Shown one piece after another: positions 9,672-19,450 of a stretch of 24,063 nt of DNA. The stretch's first letter is position 1. Each line of letters opens with the position of its first letter. The notes below the pieces were generated by a model. That model saw only the letters and a program-made list of their open reading frames with translations. It was not told where the DNA came from and did not search any database. The position numbers and the translations under genes were made by a program. This stretch comes from Bondarzewia mesenterica (lineage: Eukaryota; Basidiomycota; Agaricomycetes; Russulales; Bondarzewiaceae): assembly GCA_004802705.1 (NCBI GenBank), contig SGPL01000506.1, positions 1 through 24,063 of the forward strand, given 5' to 3'.

Positions 9672-11126
9672 CTATGGGGGAGCCTCTCTTCGACCGAAAA
9701 AGGGAGTATACAACATGAACTCCTCAAGCAGCAGCCGTCTTCCCCAATACCCATCGTCAAAGTTGCGCCTCAAATCCGAGCGCCTCACGCCCAACTCGCG
9801 CATCTTCAGCAGAAGCGGAACCTCACTGGCCTCGCCGCCCGATCTCTCCGCCGCTCCGATGAAGTGGCCGAGTGGTATATCGTTGAGCTCCACCTTCCTG
9901 ACATTGGTTAAAGCAGAGAATATCGACCGCCACTCGGCTCGCGTATACTTCCGGCGGTCGCCCTTCTCATGTACGCGTCGGGCGGAATCAGAGACCTCGA
10001 TATGGAGGGCGTAGACGTCGCGGAGCGGTAACAAACTGCAGATATTCCCGAGTACGTTGGCTTGCTGTAGGGGAGGCGCCGAACAGTGCACATAAGTGTG
10101 TTTGAACTTCGCAGACGTGTATGCGGACAACTCAATACCGAGAGATCCGAAGAATACTATGATCGAGTGCCATAGACGGGTCCCGTCCGCTGACGGCACT
10201 GGATCCATGAAACCCGGTACAAGGGGTCCAGGAATGAGGGGCGGTAATAGCACGATTTTCATCCTCGCGTCGAACGGAATGACAAGATGGTCGACAAGAT
10301 CCGACACGAACTGCACGGTTGCATGCAACGTCAAAACAGTGAGCTCAGGCGGACGTATCAAGCTCGTAGGGCCAGCACACATCTCCGAAGGCGGGGCGGC
10401 AACAGGGAGATCGCTGTCGTCGAAACAGATCAGCAGCTCCTGCAGATGCAAAGCAAAGACTCGGAGACAGGTTCGGAGCTGCTCCGAAGAGAAACTAGCG
10501 GAGACTAGGATGCCATCTGATGAAAGATGGGTTAGACGTGTGAGGATAGGAGACAGCAGCGGGATCGTCGTGCCGCTCAGAGAGAGTCTGCGCAAACGGG
10601 GAGCGACGCCCCCTAGTGAGTCGGGCAGGACGCCTTTCAGGCCAAGACCCAGGCCGGATTTCACGTTACGCAGACACAAGCTCTCCAACTCTGGAGCGGG
10701 TTTCACCATCCGTTTCGCCAGATCATGGATCAAGAGCATCGGACCGTGGATCTCGATGTCCCGCGCCCGGGGGAGATGCTCCAAGGCGAGGATCACGGCA
10801 TCTTCGTCCATGGCCGTCGTGAGGTAGTCGGAAGCAAAATTGTAGTAGATGGAGATGGGCGCGCTGAGCGAGCGCTGCAACATGAGCTCGGTCAGCTGGT
10901 AGGGCGTGAAGACGATGTTGGTCCAAACCAAGGCTGATCTGACAGCAACGTCGTGCCAGTGGCGGCACACGCGCATGATGGATCCTCACCAAACACGGTA
11001 ACCCCTAGATTTTCCCCGGACGGGCTCATCAGCACACAAGAGAAATATTGCGGCGAGGATCTCTGTGGGAAGGCGGGATGTATAGGGTTCCGAGGCATTC
11101 TTTCCTTTGGTGACGGCGAGCTGCAT
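9672..11126 (-). pseudogene. F-box protein of the Agaricomycete-expanded type, with one in-frame TGA
   Basis: F-box proteins recruit substrates to SCF ubiquitin ligases through Skp1. On the minus strand, ATG 11124-11126 starts a frame whose F-box core reads SRLPTEILAAIFLLCADEP (about residues 14-32). It continues to GYRVW, then TGA at 10986-10988, and resumes in the same frame as GSIMRVCRHWHDVAVRSALV. This is the usual 'VCRHWRDVA' second half of mushroom F-box regions. A 434-codon open stretch follows with leucine-rich segments (LRRLSLSGTTIPLL, LRVFALHLQELLICF), typical of the LRR-like C-terminus. No intron fits between the two halves. Either the TGA is a recent nonsense change, or a shortened product starts at ATG 10976 without the F-box. 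The rest of the frame is intact, so decay is recent or the gene is still partly used. Confidence 0.7.
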
Positions 11127-11518
11127 CAGAAAGGAGACAACGAAGAATTGTGAACCGTATTCCGAGGTATAGAAGGACACTGGACAATAGATACCTCCGA
11201 AACTACCCTCGCCTCGTGAGCTTGAGAGATCTGCGACATGTTAGGAGAGGAAAAGCCAGCGAGCCTGACGCTAAGAACAGCGGTTCTTCTGTCGAAGCGC
11301 TTCTTGTAGCGTCGAAGGCAATGGGCAGCGTGTCTTGAAATGAACTTCATATTCGGACTTGAACTTGAACGCTGAACGGGCGGTTGTGTTCACGATGGCT
11401 AGAGGGAACGACGAAAGGCTGCCCCTGACGTCGGACGCTCATCCACTCTGCTATGTAACCCCTTATCGGACACTTATTTAAGGGTCTCCTTTTCTCTCAT
11501 ATTGATTATCTGTATTAG
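11127..11518. other. Intergenic, upstream region of the F-box gene
   Basis: This is the expected promoter side of the minus-strand F-box gene. No TATA box or other site is convincing, and no repeat was recognised before copy A starts at about 11519. Confidence 0.4.
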
Positions 11519-12004
11519 TGGGTCGACAAACTGCACACGTATAAAGACTACATCTCATGCGGATCTCATGCGCGATAATACTATCTATATCCTCATACAC
11601 GGAACGATTGTCTTCTGTGTGAGGTCTGCAAAGGAGACTACCCGGTCGTTAGCTTTAGAAAGCAGTATACACCTCCGAAGTGATGAATGGGCAGGCATGG
11701 CGCCCGTCGTTTGTAGGGCGCAGCCAGAAGTACACAGGAAGACTTGTACACGATCCTGGCGGCAGCAAGGACATGCCAGACCATAGGATATGCTCTTATC
11801 TGACAAAATATTTGTCCAATTGAAGGTCTTCAAGTGGGTACAAATTGAAGACTCGAGGTGTCTCCTTTCTTCCCTTTGCCTGCAACCTTGCTTGTTGCGA
11901 ACAGAATTTGGGCAGATCGGTGACTGGCATTTCATACTGTTCAATGTTCAGATACAGTAGCAAGACAGTCGACGATTGGAGCGTAGAGTATGGTACACCC
12001 AAAC
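11519..12004 (+). repeat. Dispersed direct repeat, copy A
   Basis: It starts at GGTCGACAAACTGCAC and ends at GTACACCCAAAC. It aligns with 16706-17409 in the same orientation: a first block (about 11521-11595), a diverged middle (including 11643-11860) and a 144-nt 3' block (11861-12004) that differs from copy B at a single base. No reverse transcriptase, transposase or clear terminal inverted repeat is present. The right edge lies about 40 bp from the stop of the MRG relic. Confidence 0.85.
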
Positions 12005-12042
12005 CAGTGGGAAACGAGGAAAACGAGGTTGGGCGGTTTGAC

Positions 12043-13074
12043 CTACGAGCGAGATATGCTTTGATATTGAAGAGACGCTGAATCGTATTCAGCTTGAAAT
12101 ATTCGATTGCGCTCCTTGAGCATATAACTAGCCTTCATTAGCAACGGGAAAAGTATGTTGAGAAAAGAAGACGCACTTCATGAGTTCGGTAACGTAGTCG
12201 CGCACGAGGCTCACGCTTTCCGGGTCCATTGTCGAGCCCGCCACCATCTGAGGTAGGTTCACTGGCAACAGAGACATATGGGCGTCAGATCAATATTCAA
12301 GCAAATGAGGGTGAAGGACGAGCGTCGAAGGAAATGTCGATGCATCCAGGTGTGAGATGATGATAATAACTTACCGATCATGCGCAGTAGATGCTCTGCA
12401 CCATATACTGCGCTCATCTCTCGTTCGTGTCCAATGCGCACCGTAGGCCCTGTAACATATCGCTTTCGTATCTCGGCATACTGCGGTCTCTCAAAGCGGT
12501 ATAAGAGAATAGAACCAAGAGCGCGATCGAAGTAGACCTGCAGCCCTGAGATGATCGTCGGCAACACCGTCTTCGGATCCCGCAGGCTGTCGAGAGAAAA
12601 AAAAGTCAACAAAAATTATGCGCAGCTAGGAGAAGGGCAAGCGTACTGAGGAGCAGGTGACGCAAACACGTAGGCCTGGAACTGCTGCAAGATCTCCACG
12701 ACTGTAGGACTCCGTGGAAGAGTGACAAGCTATCATACTGACATTAGCTCCTGTATGATGACAATGGAGTGAGTTTAATGTACCTGGTTGTTCTTCGTCA
12801 CGGCTTCCCAATCGTCAAAAAGGAGAACCTTGAGAGCCTCGGGCAGCGCGAGTCACAGCTCCGGGCGCGTCGCATTGTCATCCTCTTCCCTCCCTCGCTT
12901 CGTCCCGTGTCCCTCCTTCCGCCTGTCTGCAGGTTGAGACTTCGTGGCCATCGAAGCCTTTGAGTCCGCCTTGGCGGACAACGGCTCCCTACTTGCCTGG
13001 ACGAGGGCTTTGTGGAGAGCAATGTTTGCCTCATTAAATTCCAACAAACGTTGTGGTGGGATGAATTCATCCCA
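12043..13074 (-). pseudogene. Eaf3/MRG15-like chromatin protein, 5'-truncated, one internal stop
   Basis: Eaf3/MRG15 is a subunit of the NuA4 acetyltransferase and Rpd3S deacetylase complexes; a chromo-barrel binds methylated H3K36 and the MRG domain binds partners. Minus-strand exons: 13074-12784, 12729-12647, 12586-12375, 12261-12177, 12127-12043. The first holds the end of the chromo-barrel (WDEFIPPQRLLEFNEANIAL), a basic linker (HGTKRGREEDD) and ALPEALKVLLFDDWEAVTKN. The others give LVTLPRSPTVVEILQQF, LYRFERPQYAEI..RYVTGP and EMSAVYGAEHLLRM, then NLPQMVAGSTMDPES and YDSASLQYQSISRS before TAG at 12043-12045. The MRG domain is essentially complete with introns of 49-113 nt. TGA at 12853-12855 (PEL*LALPEA, probably once CGA) breaks the linker. 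The start and most of the chromo-barrel are missing: upstream sequence switches to phosphoketolase at 13075. Confidence 0.88.
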
Positions 13075-13250
13075 TCAAGATCAGAGAAGGCGTGCGGATG
13101 CGTACCGTGCGCTCTGAGTACCACCAGGTCAGTCACGTTGACGACACGGACGCGGAACTCCGGGATGTGCTTGTGTAGGAGGGCGGCGGCTGCGATGACT
13201 TCAAAGGTGACTTCAACACCGATGCCGACGAGGATGTTTTCTTGCGCTCA
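13075..13250 (-). pseudogene. Phosphoketolase (XFP) C-terminal fragment
   Basis: Phosphoketolase is a thiamine-diphosphate enzyme that splits xylulose-5-P or fructose-6-P to acetyl-P. On the minus strand one short piece reads ILVGIGVEVTFEVIAAAALL, then HIPEFRVRVVNVTDLVVL and GTHPHAFSDLD. This matches the conserved XFP C-terminal domain ('VGIGVE.TFEVIAAA..LR....LRVRVVNVTDLMVL...HPHAL'). The piece spans only about 55 residues of a roughly 800-residue family and ends abruptly where MRG15 homology begins. No active-site region is present, so it cannot be functional. No other XFP piece was found in the window. Confidence 0.8.
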
Positions 13251-13785
13251 CAGCGATAGTGCAGGAGGAGACTTACGTTGTTCAATGAAGTAAGTTAGTA
13301 AAGGTTGCTCCATGCAAGATAGATATCAAATTGCATCGGTTCTGCTGTCAAGAGATTAGAGATGTACGCTTGTGTCCAACCTTTATAATGAGTAAAGTAG
13401 TGCGGGCCGACGCTACCTAGCCTCGTAGCTCGTAGTGGGTCCGTCCCAGTTTTCAACTCTCAAAACTTTGACCTCGTACATGAATATGGAAATCTGATGA
13501 ACGGGGTAAATCTGATGAGCGGATAGTCCACATCGCACTGATAAAATCCAGGCTCTCGTCTGCAGGAGGTGCCTCAGGTGACTGGTGAGCACTGAGGCAG
13601 GACTTTGCGTGCTGCACTACACGCCACAAGCGCGTTACAAGGGCATGCATGCTCATGCACGTGACAAGGCCTTGGTCGCGTTTCCGACGTGGGTGGCACA
13701 CTTGCAATTCAGAGCGATAATCGCGGCCGTGTTCCCTTGTGTGTGCCGTTAGAACTTACAAGGAATCGATAAGATCCGCCTATAT
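13251..13785. other. Intergenic, upstream of the FunK1 gene
   Basis: There is no recognised gene. A short direct repeat AAATCTGATGA occurs near 13491 and 13510. The region would hold the FunK1 promoter; the TATATA just before ATG 13786 is too close to the start codon to be a usual TATA box. Confidence 0.4.
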
Positions 13786-16478
13786 ATGAAGCGTTCGTTT
13801 GAACAAATGGCTGAATCATCTTCCAGGTATGTCCTACACGACTCCCCCCCCAAGTCTGCACCCCTCCCGAAGGCGACGCAATTTGTCCTGCCTAATACTC
13901 CTCGTGTTAAACGGTCTCATAGCCAATATGCAAGTCAGCAGCATTCGAGTGTCCACACGTTAGTCGGGGAAGTTGATGCACAACTGCGGGCGCAGCTCCA
14001 CGGTGCCATTTACATCGACACACCCGGTTTCCTCGAACAGATCTTCCCCGTTGACGCCACCCTCATCGACAACATATTCACTGCATGTTGCAGCCCATAT
14101 CCCGGATTACCCCAATACGATCAGACTCGCGAGTGCTGGACAGCCTTTCCTGACGTCGAGTCTGAGAAATTTGCTGAAAAGGCACTGTACACGCCCTTCC
14201 TGAACGTCGCCAACTTTATCACTGCTGTGTCCGGCGAAAATTCAGATCACCCACCCGTTCTGTGGAGCTCGTATCCACACCATCCGCCATTGGCCTGGAC
14301 TGACCATTCGGCCGACATGAAGCCTGACATCGTGGCGTCCTTGGGTATCCCGCGAGACGAGCGGCCACCGTGGCGATTTATCCATGTGCCCATGGACGTC
14401 AAGAAGTCGAGCAGCCCGGCGGCGGCTCTTCTTCAGGTGCTCAAGTACCAACGACAGATCTTCCATGAGTCGCACGATCGCCGCTTCGTCATCGGCATCA
14501 CGCTGGCCAAGACGAATGTTTCGGTCTATATCGCAGATCGTTCTGGGGTTCTCGGTTCAGACAAATTTGATCTGCACCAGGTAGGAAGTCGGTCATCAGA
14601 GTGCGGCGGTACTACTTGTCCGTATTGTACTGACGATGCTACTACATTGGCAGGACCCAAAGTCGCTCATACGACTGATCGCGGGGATTCAGACGCTGCC
14701 GCTATCAAGGCTGGGCTGGGATCCCACGATGAGGCTTGCGTCGTCTGCTGCGTTTGAGGAGAACTCGACGCCTTCGAGGCAGTGGTCTTTCATGGTTTAG
14801 GACTACGATCCCAAGGCGAACAACTACTACTGGATTGTAGACATGCCCAAGCCCCGCGACGACGATCGGATGAAGATGTCGGAGACGGCGATCGAGACAT
14901 TCGTGCTTGCCGGGTGGGTCAGTATCTCACGCGGTGCCACGATCCTCGGTCGAGGGACTCGAATTTGGAAGGCATGGAAGAAGGATGAGATGCGTCTCCC
15001 GAAGAACAAGAGGACGGTCAGTGTTCTGCCTTTACAATCAGATCGGATGGCCTTGATCGCATGTGTGACAGATGCACATCTTCAAGGATACCTGGCGAGA
15101 CGAGCGACGGTCGCTGGAGGGAGAAATGTACGCGTTGATTGGCGAACAGGAAGGCGTGGCGAAGATGCATTCTTACGGGGTTGTGAAGGTCGACGGCGAA
15201 GACGACTCCACGTTCACCCTCATTCGACGACAGTTACGTCCCGCGGATCGACCGAGACACGTCGATATGTACCAAAACCGCGTAACGCCAAGCATTGAGA
15301 GCCCGCTGGGCGATCTTTCCGTTCAGGTCAAATATGTGATCGACGAGGATTACCTGCCACCGATTGAATCTAGAGATGACTATCCTCAGCGAAACAAAAT
15401 CCACTCTCGGCTGGTGTTGGCCACCTATGGCTGGTCGGTTAAGCGTTTTTTGTCTTGTTTGGAGCTCGTGCAAGCTCTGAAGGACGCCATCACTGGTGAG
15501 TAGGAATAACCTTCAATTTGATCTGCTGATGACGAATGCAACGAGCAGGACGTCGCAACTCGTACCGTCAAGGCATCTTGCATCGCGACATCAGCCTGGG
15601 TAATGTCCTGATCACTGGCAAGAAAGGACCCGGTAATCGTGGTGTCCTCATTGACTACGACAACTCCATCGAATACGAGAGGCACGAAACAATTGAAGAT
15701 GATGCACTTTCTGTACATCTGACATGATATCGTGTTGGTAACAATATGCCATTGACCGATTGAAATAGGGCACACAACCTTTCATCTCTCCCGAAATACT
15801 CGGCAAAGAACACATGTCTTGCGTACTACATATGACTTGGATGGTGAACCGAAGCACGACGCCGTTCATGACCTCGAGAGCTTTTTCTGGGTTCTCCTCT
15901 ATTTATGCCTTGCACGAGGTGGTCCATGTACTCGTCGCGAAGAGCTCTTATCTGCGCCTTTGCCCAGAAAAACTCGACTCCAGATGTCATTCCGAGACCT
16001 TTTTGAGGCGCCGGATAGCAGCACGCTTGTTTCCCGCAAGCGGGAAGTCTTTAGCGTGGACCGTGTTCTTAAGAAAAACATCCTGCCGCTCATCTCTCCG
16101 TTTTTCTCACCGCTCACGTCCCTGGTCGTCGAGTTTCATGGTATTCTTTGCGAAGCTTACAAAGTTTACAATTTCGAGGGCATACACGACGAAGTGATAG
16201 CGGCATTCGAGAGGGCCGAATTGTTATTGATTCGACGACCCCCGAACGATGAAGAACACAAAGAACGCCGAAAAAAGGAGGAGGAATGGCGGAAGGCGGA
16301 CGGAGTGGGTTCATGGGATGTCAACTCTCCGCGAAGGGCTCGAGTCCTTGCTCCGGCCATCGTGGAGTCCCAGGCTGATTCATCGACATCGAGCTGGGCA
16401 CCGCGCTACAACGATCAATTGCCCGACGAGCCGCCATCTCCCACCCCCAAGCCCAAGCGGGCGAAGCATTCCCAGTGA
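13786..16478 (+). pseudogene. FunK1-type fungal protein kinase, broken by a stop and a frameshift
   Basis: FunK1 kinases form a family expanded in multicellular basidiomycetes; their substrates are unknown. Exons: 13786-14580, 14654-15016, 15072-15495, 15549-15712, 15769-16478. The N-terminal region (MKRSFEQMAESSSRY start, DIVASLGIPRDERPPWRFIH) is the usual FunK1 leader. GRGTRIWKAWKKDE and IFKDTWRDERRSLEGEMYAL are the glycine-rich/lysine part, GILHRDISLGNVLI is the catalytic loop, GVLIDYDNS replaces DFG by DYD, GTQPFISPEILG is the APE-like motif, and DAVHDLESFFWVLLYLCLA is the family's helix F signature. A Lys/Arg-rich tail ends KPKRAKHSQ. Damage: TAG at 14798-14800 (SFMV*DYDPK) and a frameshift near 15805, where the open frame passes from GKEHM to VLRTTYDLDGEPKHDAVHD. 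All splice sites are otherwise good, so decay looks recent. Alternative: a catalytically inactive product translated from part of it. Confidence 0.88.
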
Positions 16479-16705
16479 GGAGCAACAGCACGCCGTGTCG
16501 TTCGTCACGTCTTCGGCGCTGCGTGTTTCTATCAACTTGAACTAGTCACCTTTTGTGCGATGGAGAATTGTTTAGTGCTTCTGTGTCGATCGCTATGCAA
16601 TTACATGCTTTGATTTGCTTTGTCCGACCGTTGAATCGGTCTATTAGAAATTGTACATTCTCCTGTCGAAGTCGGTTTGTTATTCCATGCGACGTCCATG
16701 CTACG

Positions 16706-17409
16706 TAGGTCGACAAACTGCACTTGTATTTTACTACATCTCATGCCGATCTCATGTGCGATAATATTATCTATACGTACGCGAAGATGTAGAGGATGCG
16801 GAAACCAGAGCAGGAAAGCATTTACAGGGAAGAAATCATCGGAACAAGACGATAGAGTTGTTGGGATCCGGACGCAAGTTGTGGCAAGTGCTTTTGGAAG
16901 GCCAGCCTGTGATAAACACACTTACCGGTGTTCCAGCGATCGAGCGTTTAGAACGTGGTGGTTGGGGCAAAAATTGCAGAGTCATAAGTAGGCCTCGCCT
17001 GTCTGCGGATGCGTGAGGGAACAAGCCGAGCCAGTGAATCTCCGTTGAAACAACGGAGGCAACCGGCCGTTAGCTTTGGGAAGCAGTACACACGGTGCAC
17101 GTCGTGTGTAGGGCGCAGCCAGAATTATGCAGGGATACTTGTACAAGACAACGGTGGCAGCAAGGACATGCCAGACCATAGGGTATGCACTTACCTGATA
17201 AAATATTTCTCCATTTGAAGGTCTTCAGGTGGGTACAAATCGAAGACTTAAGGTGCATGATGCAGTCTCCTTTCTTCCCTTTGCCTGCAACCTTGCTTGT
17301 TGCGAACAGAATTTGGGCAGATCGGTGACTGGCATTTCATACTGTTCAATGTTCAGATACAGTAGCAAGACAGTCGACGATTGGAGCGTAGAGTATGGTA
17401 CGCCCAAAC
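16706..17409 (+). repeat. Dispersed direct repeat, copy B
   Basis: Same orientation as copy A. Block 1 is 16708-16775. A B-specific insert lies at about 16776-17055, with a 50-codon open plus-strand frame starting VREDVEDAETRAGKHLQG that matches nothing I know. A diverged block follows, then the 144-nt near-identical block 17266-17409. It lies about 230 bp after the FunK1 stop and 13 bp before the MITE-like element. Copies A and B bracket the MRG/XFP relic and the FunK1 gene. Confidence 0.85.
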
Positions 17410-17422
17410 AAATTTCGACCCT

Positions 17423-17794
17423 GCCCCGGGAAGCTCCTATATATGTTCCCCCGAAAAATAGCATATTTTATGGCCAAAAAGGCCCATTTCCTGAATTCCC
17501 GGTTTTTAGCATATTTGAGATGCATCTGACCGTGGTCCGATTTTTCCCGGTGGTCGGGTTTGCGTGAATGCTGATCATGGATTCTTTTTCATCTTCTTGT
17601 CTTTTTTCACACATGACTGAGCTTTTTTTTTTTGGCACGGTGGGTGTTAAAAAGTGTTGAAAGCGGCGGAATGAGGACTTTTTTTTTCTGTGACACAGCG
17701 TGACACAGCGTGACTTTGTGACTACCCTTCCCCGCTATAGCATATTTGAGGCCCAAAATTGGGGGCCCGAACATATATGGGAGCTTCCCGGGGC
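17423..17794. mobile_element. MITE-like element with 26-bp terminal inverted repeats
   Basis: The left end reads GCCCCGGGAAGCTCC then TATATATGTTC (17423-17448). The right end 17769-17794 is its reverse complement with one mismatch in 26. The 372-bp body has no coding capacity. Inside are three copies of TAGCATATTT (near 17458, 17508 and 17738) and a short tandem GTGACACAGC at about 17691-17712. No convincing target-site duplication was seen beside the termini, so the type (superfamily) is open and the true edges may differ by a few bases. Confidence 0.75.
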
Positions 17795-17849
17795 CTCTCC
17801 TTTTTCCTTCTCCTTTTCCTCGCCCCCTCCCCTCCTGCGCCGGTACCTC

Positions 17850-17891
17850 CTTGACGTCCTATATGTCTTCCTTGACGTCCTATATGTCTGC
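17850..17891. repeat. 21-bp direct tandem repeat
   Basis: CTTGACGTCCTATATGTCTT is followed directly by a second copy, CTTGACGTCCTATATGTCTG. It contains TGACGTC, a CRE-like palindrome, twice. It lies just right of the MITE-like element in a CT-rich stretch. Confidence 0.8.
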
Positions 17892-17894
17892 ACA

Positions 17895-19450
17895 TCCAAC
17901 TATTCGGACAACATTGAGACGCATCCTTCTAATGCCGCCAGTGGCAGGCTTGTCTACTGTATCTTTAGGCATCCCTCATTCATTTCTTAAGTCCCTTCCA
18001 CCGCACCGCGCGGTACACTGGGCCTGGCCCTGCGGGTTGTTTGATTGAATAGTGAGTAATGGCGGCTTTACATCTCAATTGTTCTGCCTGGCCGTTGCCA
18101 TGACCGCACTATCCTGACTTTCTGAGGACTTTCCTTCGTCCCTGGCTTTTGTATGTGCACGTGTATTCCTGGGCAGCTCTCGTCGTCTTTTATGTGCGGT
18201 CCTCCTCTGGCCGACTTTCTTGCTCATGCGATCTTCATGTGCAACAACATGACAATTGGCCTGCATCACGCCTTCCGCCGTCCATGCGGCATATTGACCT
18301 GTCAACGCAAATTGTTTTCCCTTTCTCTTACCTCTGGATTGCTACATCGCATAAATAGCGCTCCTGAAAAATCTGAGTTTGGGCACAGTAGCTTCACATC
18401 CCTGCATCAGCCCAATTCGTCATGATTCAAGTTGCTCACCACCCCTTCACTGGATACCTTCTCTGACGATGTCCTCTTTGTCTCATCCTCTGTCGTCGCA
18501 TCCGACGAGACATACACTCAGAGCCCAGTAGATGAGGACAGTGGAAGAACCGCTGTCTCTTATTGGGTCGTTGCATAGGTGCCGACAGAAACAAGTAAGT
18601 GCTCGCAATTCTTACTTGTAATGTATTCCACGGAAATATTTCCTGTAGCATCATAAACTCTCGCTTTCACCAGCACATACCGATGCTCCACAACACTGTC
18701 CTGCGACACGTTGTATCATCCCGATTGTTCATCTTTTTGTTCTGCCCAATCCGGCCGCTCAGCGGCAGGATCATCTCACTCTTTGTTCTGTTTCCACGAG
18801 GGTTTCCTTCACGTCTTATCATTTTATTACCTCTTTACCCCTTATTCTTTCCTCAGAGCTGTATCCCTAGTGCTCTACGACTGAATGATCAACCTCACAC
18901 CCGGATCTTTACTTAGATGCTCACGGTCTGGAATACCGTTATTTTCGTAGTTTCCTCGGTTGTCCGGACGTATGTGAGAGACTACGATCTCATGAAGCAA
19001 CTATGTAGAAATTCGATGAATCACGAAATGTATTCCTTTTTTTGATGGCAATTCAATACGCTCGGATAAAACACTGATTGGGTCTCAAGCTCAAGTGTCA
19101 GCGGCAGCAGCGATTTGAGTGACTTGACATTGAAGAATCGTTTGAAATCAAGGCGCTGGCCAGAGGTACATTATGGTGCATGGTACACGACAGCAGCAAG
19201 GAAATCAGATAACAAACACAAGCATCCATGGCAAGTCTCGAGAGCTGGGCATATACGCCCTTGCAACGTTTCCCAACTCATCCGGAACTGCCAGAGTCCC
19301 TGCTGAACCCATCCCGAACTACCGTACCGGAATCCATTGAGTGTGTCGTAGCAGTCGAAATAGTACCACCAGGATTTGATGCTTTTGTCTCACTTGATCT
19401 GCTGGTCGTGAGTCGTCATTTTAAGCACAAAAGGTAGCGACGGACGTGAC
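17895..19450. other. Long stretch without recognised gene
   Basis: Open frames here (for example plus 18153-18425 and 18599-18916) have low-complexity or T-rich composition and no family motif. I see no tRNA, repeat pair or terminal repeat. The right end may hold the lost C-terminal tail of the STE3 relic: on the minus strand at about 19240-19390 it reads Ser/Thr-rich (STATTHSMDSGTVV, then FSRDSGSSG), as receptor tails do, but this is weak. Confidence 0.35.

Noticed and set aside
10096..10827. A 243-codon plus-strand open frame
   Set aside because: It is the antisense shadow of the F-box gene: Arg/Ser-rich and without motif.
11519..17409. Copies A and B as the two LTRs of a retrotransposon
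   Set aside because: No gag, protease, reverse transcriptase or integrase lies between them, no primer-binding site or TG..CA ends were seen, and most of the length is diverged. They are reported as a dispersed repeat.
18153..18916. Plus-strand open frames of 90-105 codons
   Set aside because: The composition is T/C-rich, with no motif, no splice context and no family resemblance.
19335..19365. A plus-strand ECVVA, like the CaaX end of mating pheromone precursors near the STE3 relic
   Set aside because: The frame does not stop after CVVA but runs on (VEIVPPGFD and further), and the upstream part lacks a typical precursor layout. Treated as chance.
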